A stretch of 8,295 nucleotides of DNA from Clostridiaceae bacterium (GCA_012729935.1 JAAYBY010000291.1:1-8295), one strand, 5' to 3'. Positions 1 through 6,274 are shown, counted from the first letter of the stretch. Notes: generated from the letters alone by a model not told the origin. Translations and numbers: made by a program.

Positions 1-1261
1 CCGATCCTTCCGGGTCAATTGTCTGAATGACACGATGTGAATCACCCTTCCCTTTTTGTCTGTTCCCTTTCAGTTTCAGATAGACATGCGTCAGTAAAAA
101 AGCTGGAATCGCCAGAGTACCGCCAATGATCAGAAGATATTCCGGTCGTGAAGCTATTTGCCAATAATCCAGAAAGTCCAGCAGTCCCGGTCCCAGGGCA
201 AATCCATGCAAAATGTGCAGTTGTTCAGTCAGAAAAAATGATAAGCCTGAGAGAAGCACGGTTGCCAGAAAGGCAACCGGTGAAAGTATCAGAATCAAAT
301 AATCAGCTGCAACCGAAAGGCCTCCGACCGATGAAACGACCGCTGCCAAGACAAAAACAGAGCAGGCTATCTGTTTTCCGACAGCGCGATTATTCAGATA
401 AATTGCCAGCAGCACTGCAGAAACGATAAACATTACGACCGGATAGAAACCTGCAGTATACATGCCGGCTGTTGCGTCTCCGGCAAGAAAGCGGTTTAAA
501 TCACCTGTCACCAACATACCGCTGCTCGTGATATGAGAACCAGACTGTGTCCAAAGAACATGGTTCAGAACAGCATGCAGTCCAGTGGGCTGGAGCAATC
601 GACTTAAAAAGCCGTAAATGACCAGGCCGATTGTACTTGATTGGAAAATCCAGACCGCCAGATGCTCAAACATTCTGGCCAACAGTGTCCATAACCAGCC
701 GGAAAACAACCCACCGCAGAATGAAAGAAGGACAGCTGTGAAAAAGCGAAGACTGCTGCTGGCTAGTCGTTTGCCAAATCGTGCGGATCGGTATCGATCT
801 GCGAGCACCCACAAGGCCCGGATCAGCAGCATGACAGCAACTGCGGGCAGCCAGCCGAACGAGAAGCTTCCTTCAGGCAGGTCCGGGCGTATCCAGTCAG
901 CCAATGATGCAGCACTGACCAGCCAAACATAAGCTGCGACGACTGCTGTTAATACAGCCCAGGTACGATCGAAACGAATTGTGGCTAATACAAGAACACC
1001 TGCCACCAAAACAGGTGCCTGAGCCAGTAAGACATTTGATATTGCTGCGAGTATAACCGATGCCTGGACAGACAGTCTCGACAAAACATCTGACAGCATC
1101 AGAAGCAATTCAGCCAGCGCAACAGTTGTGATGGGCAGCATCATCGCCTGAATCAGTTCTTCAGCAAGGTGTTCCCAACGATATCGTTGGTTTACATCCG
1201 TACTTTGTTGAACAGAATCAGCCAATCTCAGCGGACGCTTCTGCGTGAGTCGTCGAAACAT
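1..1261 (-). CDS. Degenerate PTS EIIC-like membrane protein (3' end beyond left edge)
   Basis: This frame is open from ATG 1261 to the left edge (420 residues, no stop), so the C-terminus is missing. It is a polytopic, very hydrophobic protein. Family recognition rests on three blocks of the glucose/N-acetylglucosamine PTS EIIC domain: an N-terminal AMMLPI segment (39-44), YGFLSRLLQPTGLHAVLNH (216-234, including the conserved His229), and GDLNRFLAGDATAGMYTAGF (253-272) followed by a PVVMF-like stretch. LLSGLSFF...LHGFALGPGLLDF also follows the family pattern near 336-363. The normally near-invariant GITEPIEF-type motif is replaced without a gap by LSVAADY (315-321), and the FFGGKRFVPI loop is replaced by SSSLRFF-like sequence near 168-174. 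Sugar phosphotransfer through it is therefore doubtful. No EIIA or EIIB domain is seen before the edge; a basic tail follows residue 395. The start at 1261 is preferred because GGAGG lies 11 bases upstream; ATG 1279 in the same frame is the alternative. Family placement is firm, function is open. Confidence 0.85.
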   Translation of the reverse strand, partial: MFRRLTQKRPLRLADSVQQSTDVNQRYRWEHLAEELIQAMMLPITTVALAELLLMLSDVLSRLSVQASVILAAISNVLLAQAPVLVAGVLVLATIRFDRTWAVLTAVVAAYVWLVSAASLADWIRPDLPEGSFSFGWLPAVAVMLLIRALWVLADRYRSARFGKRLASSSLRFFTAVLLSFCGGLFSGWLWTLLARMFEHLAVWIFQSSTIGLVIYGFLSRLLQPTGLHAVLNHVLWTQSGSHITSSGMLVTGDLNRFLAGDATAGMYTAGFYPVVMFIVSAVLLAIYLNNRAVGKQIACSVFVLAAVVSSVGGLSVAADYLILILSPVAFLATVLLSGLSFFLTEQLHILHGFALGPGLLDFLDYWQIASRPEYLLIIGGTLAIPAFLLTHVYLKLKGNRQKGKGDSHRVIQTIDPEGS

Positions 1262-1313
1262 GAAACGAACTGCCTCCATATCATCGATACGTTATTTCAA
1301 TCTGACACTGCCT

Positions 1314-1342
1314 ATTCTGACACAGAGGGCTTATCGTTTCAA
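1314..1342 (-). promoter_or_regulatory. Possible promoter of the EIIC-like gene
   Basis: On the minus strand TTGAAA (1342-1337) and CAGAAT (1319-1314) are separated by 17 bases, matching the sigma-A consensus at 5/6 and 4/6. It lies between the thioredoxin stop and the EIIC-like start. Two direct copies of GTGTCAGA (1323-1316 and 1308-1301 on the minus strand) surround the -10 and presumed start. It could be chance; read-through from the thioredoxin gene is equally possible, because no terminator is visible between the two genes. Confidence 0.25.
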
Positions 1343-1346
1343 GGGA

Positions 1347-1835
1347 TCAAGATATTTCAGACTCAATCATGTCGATCATTTTCTGCTCCATGGATGGTGC
1401 GTATCCTACTGTGTTGGACACCTGGCTCCCATCGCTAAAAACCGAAAACTGCGGTATAGATTGCGCGCCATAGCGGATAGCCAGGTCATTTGCCAGATCA
1501 ACGTTTATCTTGACGACGTGAGCTTTTCCGTCATAAGTCACAGCAAGCTCTTCAATGAATGGTGCAGCAGCTTTACAGGGCGGGCACCATTCAGCCCAGA
1601 AATCAACAAAAACCGGCTGGTCTGTCTCTTTGATAAACGCTTCAAAATCAGCAATAGGCCGTTCACTGATCTTTCCGTTATCTGAAATCAGTTCAACAAC
1701 TGCCGCTGATGTAGTCTGTTCCTGCTTTGAACCCAATTTCAGCGTACCATCCTGATAGAGAACAACCAAAACAATGGCAATGATCAGGATCGCCAATACG
1801 ATGACTGCAATCGGAAATGTCTTTTTCAGATTCAT
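1347..1835 (-). CDS. Membrane-anchored thioredoxin-like protein (CPPC)
   Basis: The product is 162 residues. A short basic N-terminus (MNLKK) precedes one long hydrophobic segment (about 8-27) with no lipobox cysteine, so it should be an uncleaved membrane anchor with the domain outside the cell. The thioredoxin domain spans about 60-160: VFVDFWAEWCPPCK contains the redox pair C84/C87, and SIP (126-128) is the cis-proline loop. The family carries out thiol-disulfide exchange; an extracytoplasmic location suggests disulfide reduction or protection of secreted proteins, but the partner is unknown. CPPC instead of CGPC is a variant that alters redox potential. The start is chosen at 1835 because AGGAGG (1847-1842) sits 6 bases upstream; an ATG 11 codons further upstream has no such site. 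It lies 123 bases downstream of the acyl-CoA synthetase and 85 bases upstream of the EIIC-like gene, all on one strand, so co-transcription is possible. No DsbD/CcdA-type electron donor is in the window. Confidence 0.93.
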   Translation of the reverse strand: MNLKKTFPIAVIVLAILIIAIVLVVLYQDGTLKLGSKQEQTTSAAVVELISDNGKISERPIADFEAFIKETDQPVFVDFWAEWCPPCKAAAPFIEELAVTYDGKAHVVKINVDLANDLAIRYGAQSIPQFSVFSDGSQVSNTVGYAPSMEQKMIDMIESEIS

Positions 1836-1858
1836 GAAAAACCTCCTGAGTAACAGTA

Positions 1859-1893
1859 TGTCCGCCAAAACATGTGCGATGATCTGGCGGACA
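1859..1893. repeat. Perfect 9-bp inverted repeat upstream of the thioredoxin gene
   Basis: TGTCCGCCA (1859-1867) and TGGCGGACA (1885-1893) are exact reverse complements separated by 17 bases. The structure ends 11 bases before the AGGAGG of the thioredoxin gene, inside the 123-base gap after the acyl-CoA synthetase. On the minus strand no T-run follows, so it is not a standard terminator for the upstream gene. It could be a two-half-site operator or an RNA hairpin in the thioredoxin leader. On the plus strand it is followed by AATTGTTTTG, a poor terminator tail with no gene to serve. Confidence 0.6.
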
Positions 1894-1906
1894 ATTGTTT
1901 TGTATC

Positions 1907-1934
1907 AGTATGATAAATGATGAAACACAATCAA
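1907..1934 (-). promoter_or_regulatory. Possible promoter of the thioredoxin gene
   Basis: On the minus strand TTGATT (1934-1929) and CATACT (1912-1907), 16 bases apart, each match the sigma-A consensus at 4 of 6 positions. Transcription would begin near 1900, immediately upstream of the 1859-1893 inverted repeat. The overlapping TATCAT (1917-1912) is a better -10 but has no suitably spaced -35. The assignment is weak. Confidence 0.3.
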
Positions 1935-1958
1935 GTCTGTAATAGAATCACGGAGCGA

Positions 1959-3704
1959 TCAATACTTACGCTTGATTTTTCGCGACGTTGTCTTTTCAAA
2001 TTCCGTATCACGAAGTGTAAACTGCCGAACCGCTTTATAAGTCGTCAGGCGGTGATTAACCTTTTTCACTTCTTCCTGAATCAGTGCCTTAACCGACGGA
2101 TCAGTCAATGCAACATCCCCAAGCGTCTCTTTGATCTTTTCTTCATTCGGAAAAATTTCCGCCGTCACCATGGTGTCTCCACCGTCATCTTCCGTCCCGG
2201 ACACCAGACATTCCTGGATAAATTCACTTTGACTCAGCAAAAATTCAATCTCCTCAGGAAAAATATTTTTGCCGTTTTTAGTCACGATAACGTTCTTCTT
2301 CCGGCCTGTAATAATGACAAATCCGTCTTTATCGATATATCCCAGATCGCCTGTGTGGAAAAACCCATCCTCATCAATGGCTTCACGCGTCGCTTCCTCA
2401 TCCTCGTAATAGCCCAGCATGACGTTGGGACCTCTCCCGATGATTTCGCCAATACCGTTTTCGTCCTCGTTGACAATACGAACCTCGACCCCTGGCAGCG
2501 CCAGACCGGCTGCACTGTCGTTGTAGTCTACATTTCGGTTTAATGCCAGTATCGGTGCGCATTCGGTCAGTCCATACCCCTGAACACTCAGAATTCCCAG
2601 ATCACGCATCCCTTTGAGCACTGCAGGGTCTATCGCTGCGCCACCGGCTATCATCAGGCGCAAATGTCCTCCAAATGTTTCGTGAACTTTGGCGAACAGT
2701 GTACGTCTTTTATCAATCCCGACTTTTCGCAGTGTATTGCTCAGTTTCAAGCCAATCCTAAACTTTTTTGCTAATTTCGGGTCTGCCGTGACTGTTTTCA
2801 TAATTCGTTTATAAAACAGTTCAGCCATCAGGGGAACGACAAGGATAATCGTCACCTTGGACTCCTGCATGTTACGGGTAATATGCCGGAGACCTTCACA
2901 CGTTGCAATGGTACAGCCCCTGTAGATCGGGCAGAGAAATCCGCATGTGCATTCATACGTGTGATGCAGCGGCAAAACGGACAGGAAAGTATCCTTATCA
3001 TCAATATATAACATCTGGCACATTGCCATCAGGTTGATGCAAATATTATTGTGCGACAACATGACAGCTTTTGAACGAGCCGTCGTTCCAGACGTAAAAA
3101 GCAGAATATTCATTATTTCGGGATTGATTTCAGCATCCAGAAATGAGCGGTCGCCTGTTTCAAGTGCTTTTTCACCAGCTTCCAGGCATTGCCAGAATGA
3201 GAGAACATCCTGATCCGCATCAGGTTCATCCATTGAGATAAAAGTCCGGACAGTGGGAATCTGAGCACGGATCTCGTTGACGACAGCCTGCTTGCTGCTG
3301 GAAAAGACCAGGACATCTGCGTGCGAACGATTCAGCAGACTGGCAATTTCTGCCTCCGGCAGCTCTTTGTCGAGCGGCACGACTACACCAACGCCATTGA
3401 CTGTCGCCAGATAAGTAACATACCACTCATAACGTGTTTCTGCCAGAATGGCAATTCTGGCATCAGTGCGTCCCAAAGATTTAAAGAACGTGCCAAGCGA
3501 ATCAACATCTCTGGCAAACTGACGATAGGTGACCGGCAGATAAGCCTGTTCTTTTGAACTTGTCTCCGGTATACCCTCACGATGAACGACGCGGGGATCC
3601 TTAATGAGGAATGCAGCTTTATCGCCGTAATGTTCAACACTTTGCTGAAGCATATCTCGAAGATCGCGAATTGTTCTGACATCAAACAGGGGTATGTTTT
3701 TCAT
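1959..3704 (-). CDS. Long-chain fatty-acyl-CoA synthetase / AMP-forming ligase
   Basis: This 581-residue protein is a complete member of the acyl-adenylate-forming (ANL) superfamily. These enzymes activate a carboxylate with ATP to acyl-AMP and pass it to CoA or another thiol. Visible motifs in order: the ATP-binding loop LLFTSGTTARSKAVMLSH (201-218), GYGLTECAP (376-384), HTGDLGYID (450-458), GRKKNVIVTKNGKNIFPEE (467-485, hinge and A8 region), and the C-terminal KTTSRKIKR (571-579) with K576 as the likely catalytic lysine. In the loop, the usual TTGxPKGV is TTARSKAV, a substitution pattern I associate with some Firmicutes long-chain ligases. The start is supported by GAGGTG (3715-3710) 5 bases upstream. 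It is the first gene downstream of a recognisable promoter. Fatty acid is the most likely substrate from overall layout, but chain length cannot be read from sequence, and ligation to an acyl carrier protein is not excluded. No signal peptide; it should act in the cytoplasm or at the inner membrane face. Confidence 0.93.
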   Translation of the reverse strand: MKNIPLFDVRTIRDLRDMLQQSVEHYGDKAAFLIKDPRVVHREGIPETSSKEQAYLPVTYRQFARDVDSLGTFFKSLGRTDARIAILAETRYEWYVTYLATVNGVGVVVPLDKELPEAEIASLLNRSHADVLVFSSSKQAVVNEIRAQIPTVRTFISMDEPDADQDVLSFWQCLEAGEKALETGDRSFLDAEINPEIMNILLFTSGTTARSKAVMLSHNNICINLMAMCQMLYIDDKDTFLSVLPLHHTYECTCGFLCPIYRGCTIATCEGLRHITRNMQESKVTIILVVPLMAELFYKRIMKTVTADPKLAKKFRIGLKLSNTLRKVGIDKRRTLFAKVHETFGGHLRLMIAGGAAIDPAVLKGMRDLGILSVQGYGLTECAPILALNRNVDYNDSAAGLALPGVEVRIVNEDENGIGEIIGRGPNVMLGYYEDEEATREAIDEDGFFHTGDLGYIDKDGFVIITGRKKNVIVTKNGKNIFPEEIEFLLSQSEFIQECLVSGTEDDGGDTMVTAEIFPNEEKIKETLGDVALTDPSVKALIQEEVKKVNHRLTTYKAVRQFTLRDTEFEKTTSRKIKRKY

Positions 3705-3746
3705 ACTGGCACCTCGTATTGCGCTGGTGGGTCCGCTTTTGAAACA

Positions 3747-3762
3747 ATTATGTTAACATTAT
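3747..3762. promoter_or_regulatory. Palindrome over the acyl-CoA synthetase -10 and start point
   Basis: ATGTTAACAT (3750-3759) is a perfect 10-bp palindrome, extended by two more matching pairs after one mismatch (3747-3762). It covers the end of the -10 and the expected transcription start, the usual position of a repressor operator. AT-rich palindromes also arise by chance; no regulator gene is nearby. Confidence 0.35.
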
Positions 3763-3786
3763 ATCGAATCATGGATTCTATTGAAA
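3758..3786 (-). promoter_or_regulatory. Promoter of the acyl-CoA synthetase
   Basis: On the minus strand a perfect TATAAT (3763-3758) lies 17 bases downstream of TTTCAA (3786-3781), a weak -35. Transcription would start near 3751, leaving a leader of about 45 bases. The palindrome at 3747-3762 overlaps the -10 and start point, so repressor control is plausible. Confidence 0.6.
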
Positions 3787-3863
3787 CATAGATTTGTCGT
3801 ATTATCGTGAATGCTGATCAGAAAACAGGTTGATTTGCCACCTTTTTCTGCGATCATGGCAGT

Positions 3864-4640
3864 ATGGAGGATACGTATATTAAAAAAAAGTCTGAAGACT
3901 GTCTGGATCGGAATCCTGAGCGGACTCCGATACAAATTTGTTTGTCAGGTCAACAGATCACGATCGACTGCTGTCTGCGTTTTAATCGACGGGCAATAAA
4001 AACCGGGCCATCCGGTCCGGACGGTTTGACGTATGCTCAGCTGATTCAGACTGGCATCAGCCGCTACTGGTCAGGTCAGCATCTGATTAACACCCCGGAA
4101 TTACCCGGGACAGTATCAGTCTCAGTTATATTTCAGAGTCCCGATACACGTCGATCCTGTCTGATCCGTGTTCGCCCGCTCTTTTTCATGCCGGCTCACG
4201 TGGTCAGTCCATTTTACAGGCGTTTATGGGGATTCTTTAAAACCGGCCAATTCGAAAGCATCGGGTTGAACTGGTCGCCGGAGAATCCGGGCGTCATGGT
4301 TCTGCCGCCCTTTGAGAACCAGGAGATTCCACAGCGTGTGGCCGCTCATGAGTTTGGGCACTTACTCGGACTGGGCGATGCATATGGCGCGTTTTACCGC
4401 TTCTATGCCAATGCTCCTAACACCGGCCATTACATCATGAATAGCCGCGGAACCGTCCAGCCGCAGGAAGTTCAAATGGTCTTGAAAGCTCATAAGACCC
4501 GCCGGATGCAATACTTCCCCAGATCGTTCCAAATATCGGCAATCAGGCGCGGCATCAAGCGTGATCTGCTGTATCAGGTTCACGCGTTAGCTGGCCGATG
4601 TAAAAAATTGCTGCGTACGCTCAAACACTCTAATCGGTGA
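3864..4640 (+). CDS. Metzincin-like zinc metalloprotease domain protein
   Basis: The product is 258 residues and is not one I can name. The zinc site is clear: AAHEFGHLLGLGDAY (161-174) gives HExxHxxGxxD, with H162 and H166 as ligands, E163 as catalytic base and D172 in the place of the third ligand, as in snapalysin-type enzymes. YIMNSRG (190-196) supplies a Met-turn at M192, as expected for metzincins. LTYAQLIQTGISRYWSGQ (55-72) resembles the N-terminal helix seen ahead of zincin domains in some bacterial polymorphic toxins; that comparison is from memory. No signal peptide or transmembrane segment is visible, so it appears cytoplasmic or exported by another route. The tail after about 218 is strongly basic. 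It is divergent from the acyl-CoA synthetase and its end overlaps the serpin end by 11 bases. The ATG at 3864 has no ribosome site before it; GGAGG lies at 3866-3870, inside the first codons, and would fit an ATT start at 3879 (8-base spacing). Substrate is unknown. Confidence 0.85.
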   Translation: MEDTYIKKKSEDCLDRNPERTPIQICLSGQQITIDCCLRFNRRAIKTGPSGPDGLTYAQLIQTGISRYWSGQHLINTPELPGTVSVSVIFQSPDTRRSCLIRVRPLFFMPAHVVSPFYRRLWGFFKTGQFESIGLNWSPENPGVMVLPPFENQEIPQRVAAHEFGHLLGLGDAYGAFYRFYANAPNTGHYIMNSRGTVQPQEVQMVLKAHKTRRMQYFPRSFQISAIRRGIKRDLLYQVHALAGRCKKLLRTLKHSNR

Positions 4641-5886
4641 ATTCAGGTTTTTCCATTGTCCCTAAAAACAGCGGGATACCTGTCTGAACATCCATAATAC
4701 CGTAAAGGAAGGGATGATCAAACACCAGCGTTTCTTCCGCCACCGGCATACTCGTCAGTCTCATTTCAACGGATGTAACGGCTGCTGCCTCTGTCCCTTT
4801 TTCATCGACACGACAATACGTTTTATGTTTAATCTCACTGATAAAAAGATCGGAACGATCCTGTTCATTCATGCGGGAGAAATCAGCAACATCTGAAAAA
4901 GCCTGCTGCACTCCCAGGGCAGACAGCTCATTCAGCAGACTGTCCTCATATGTTACCTCGAATTTGGGGAATGTCAGTGTAATGGAAACAGGCTCCCGCT
5001 TATTGAGCAGAGCAGAGAATTCATCAACGGTCAGATCGGCTGCCCACTCATTTAAATTGACTGATGAATCGGGCATGAGGGCAAAGAAAGCAAAGACATC
5101 GTCTTCATACGGCAGCCATACGCCATTCACTTCGTTATCCTGAATACGTTCAATCCGGTCTGTTCGATTCATGTAGATGACTGTCTCGTCACCTTGCGGC
5201 GTTTTGAACAATCCTTCCTGATTGGATTCAGGATTAAACGGTGTTTCCCAATCAGCTTTAAAGCTGATTGCATTCATGAGATACATCATCACATCCGGGT
5301 CAATATCATCGATGATCTTATCAATTTTATCTCGTGTTGCCTGACGTACCCATTGATTGATAATGTCAATATTCGATGGATTTGAAAAATCCAAGGCATA
5401 AGCAGCAGCACCATAATAGTCTGCATTGCGTTTGAGGAAAGCCTGATTGATCGGGTATCCTTCTCGAATCCATAATGCATTGGAAATAAATAGTTCTGTC
5501 TTTTCACCAGATTGACTGAGCAGCGTCATCCAGTCACGACTGCCCTCATTGATCAATGCTTCCTCAAGAGCAGAAGAAGAAAGGGCTTCACGCATCTCAG
5601 CCAATGTCTCATTTTCGGCACCGTTCATGGTCATTGCCAAGGCTAGATAAACGGAGGCAGGAGACAAAAAGATTTCTTGCCGGTCTGATAGTGACGCTTG
5701 AAATAAACGAAGCGAAAAAGATGTAACAGCGTCTGTAAAATCAGCAGCAGGCAATGGCGGATTGGCCGGCCGTTCTGCTGCAACAACTGATTTCATCAGG
5801 TCACCAGCGCCAGTCATTGGCGATGAACAGCCAGATAACAAAATGGCACCAGACAGCACAGCAATCAATATTTTTCGATGGTTCAT
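4630..5886 (-). CDS. Lipoprotein serpin (serine/cysteine protease inhibitor)
   Basis: This is a 418-residue serpin. The N-terminus has a signal peptide ending in LLSGC (lipobox, C20), so it should be a lipid-anchored protein on the outer face of the membrane. The serpin fold runs from about 50 to the end: FLSPASVYLALAMTMNGA (helix B region), NALWIREGYPI, MNAISFKADWETPF, and the C-terminal DHPFLYGI...PLFLGTMEKP signature. The reactive-centre hinge is EKGTEAAAVT (362-371), matching the consensus of inhibitory serpins. By the usual 17-residue count, P1-P1' would be T378-S379, within RLTSMP. The distance from P1 to the HPF element looks about three residues longer than in alpha-1-antitrypsin, so the cleavage bond is uncertain. 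Inhibitory serpins trap serine or papain-like cysteine proteases; a metalloprotease such as its neighbour would cleave, not be trapped. The start at ATG 5886 follows GGGGTGA; a GTG at 5895 lacks a site. Its 3' end overlaps the convergent metalloprotease gene. Confidence 0.95.
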   Translation of the reverse strand: MNHRKILIAVLSGAILLSGCSSPMTGAGDLMKSVVAAERPANPPLPAADFTDAVTSFSLRLFQASLSDRQEIFLSPASVYLALAMTMNGAENETLAEMREALSSSALEEALINEGSRDWMTLLSQSGEKTELFISNALWIREGYPINQAFLKRNADYYGAAAYALDFSNPSNIDIINQWVRQATRDKIDKIIDDIDPDVMMYLMNAISFKADWETPFNPESNQEGLFKTPQGDETVIYMNRTDRIERIQDNEVNGVWLPYEDDVFAFFALMPDSSVNLNEWAADLTVDEFSALLNKREPVSITLTFPKFEVTYEDSLLNELSALGVQQAFSDVADFSRMNEQDRSDLFISEIKHKTYCRVDEKGTEAAAVTSVEMRLTSMPVAEETLVFDHPFLYGIMDVQTGIPLFLGTMEKPEFTD

Positions 5887-5903
5887 TATAATCACCCCAC
5901 GTA

Positions 5904-5942
5904 TTATTGGACGCTCACATAACGGTTTAGTTCCCTGGCCAT
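5904..5942 (-). CDS. Possible 12-codon leader ORF before the serpin
   Basis: A perfect AGGAGG (5952-5947) is followed after 4 bases by ATG (5942) and the ORF MARELNRYVSVQ, ending in TAA. The stop lies 17 bases before the serpin ATG, so ribosomes could reinitiate or attenuate. The ribosome site is stronger than the serpin's own. No regulatory codon run such as repeated Trp or His is present and no alternative terminator was recognised. It may be a leader peptide, a tiny gene, or a chance match. Confidence 0.4.
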   Translation of the reverse strand: MARELNRYVSVQ

Positions 5943-6000
5943 GCAGCCTCCTGTGGTTTTCCGGTTGAATCTATCAGATCTCTTTTTACGGCTCGTTCGT

Positions 6001-6021
6001 ATTTGATTCAAACGATCAAAT
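6001..6021. repeat. Inverted repeat between serpin and tRNA-Ala promoters
   Basis: ATTTGAT (6001-6007) and ATCAAAT (6015-6021) are exact reverse complements with a 7-base spacer. The left arm also forms a smaller internal dyad, TTTGATTCAAA (6002-6012). It sits 8 bases upstream of the tRNA -35 and about 115 bases upstream of the serpin start, a place that fits an operator for the serpin transcript. A weak minus-strand promoter (TTGAAT, 17 bases, TAAAAA) overlaps it. No proof of function. Confidence 0.35.
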
Positions 6022-6029
6022 TGGAGATC

Positions 6030-6059
6030 TTGACAATATCCTGATAGCTATACTATAAT
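6030..6059 (+). promoter_or_regulatory. Promoter of tRNA-Ala
   Basis: TTGACA (6030-6035) and TATAAT (6054-6059) are both perfect sigma-A hexamers, 18 bases apart. Transcription should start near 6066, about 32 bases ahead of the mature tRNA. Such strong promoters are typical of stable-RNA genes. Confidence 0.85.
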
Positions 6060-6097
6060 CACGCTTGCCGTCTGTAGACAATCAAGCGGCTATCTGT

Positions 6098-6173
6098 GGG
6101 GCATTAGCGCAGCTGGGAGCGCACAACACTGGCAGTGTTGGGGTCACGAGTTCGAGTCTCGTATGCTCCACCA
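6098..6173 (+). tRNA. tRNA-Ala (GGC anticodon)
   Basis: The 76-base gene folds as a complete cloverleaf. The acceptor arm is GGGGCAT with ATGCTCC (one G-U pair), the D arm GCGC/GCGC, the anticodon arm CAACA/TGTTG with loop CTGGCAG, and the T arm ACGAG/CTCGT with loop TTCGAGT. Loop positions 34-36 read GGC, which decodes GCC (alanine). The discriminator is A and CCA is encoded (6171-6173). The acceptor carries a G-U pair at 3-70, the identity signal for alanyl-tRNA synthetase, confirming the assignment. It stands alone, not in a cluster. I saw no duplicated tRNA 3' end in the window that would mark an integration. Confidence 0.97.
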
Positions 6174-6184
6174 GAACATCAGAT

Positions 6185-6226
6185 CCGGACACTTTTTCAG
6201 TAGATGAAGTGTCCGGGTTTATTATT
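6185..6226 (+). terminator. Intrinsic terminator of tRNA-Ala
   Basis: CCGGACACTT (6185-6194) and AAGTGTCCGG (6207-6216) form a perfect 10-bp stem with a 12-base loop, followed by GTTTATTATT. It begins 12 bases after the tRNA CCA end. The T-tract is interrupted but the stem is strong. On the minus strand no T-run follows, so it should act one way only. Confidence 0.8.
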
Positions 6227-6274
6227 CTTCAGGCTGATCGTTTTCGAACAGTGCCGATGACCATCATTCACACA

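Noticed and set aside
148..932. Two plus-strand open frames near the left edge
   Set aside because: Both are antisense to the EIIC-like gene; their products are polar, low in family features, and lack ribosome sites.
1245..1685. Plus-strand open frame of 146 codons
   Set aside because: Antisense to the thioredoxin gene, which has a full active site and ribosome binding site.
1917..2543. Plus-strand open frame of 208 codons
   Set aside because: It lies opposite the acyl-CoA synthetase C-terminal half, whose motifs are intact, and shows no recognisable domain or ribosome site.
6098..6173. tRNA gene as an integration site for the serpin region
   Set aside because: No duplicated tRNA 3' end, integrase or transposase is seen anywhere in the window.
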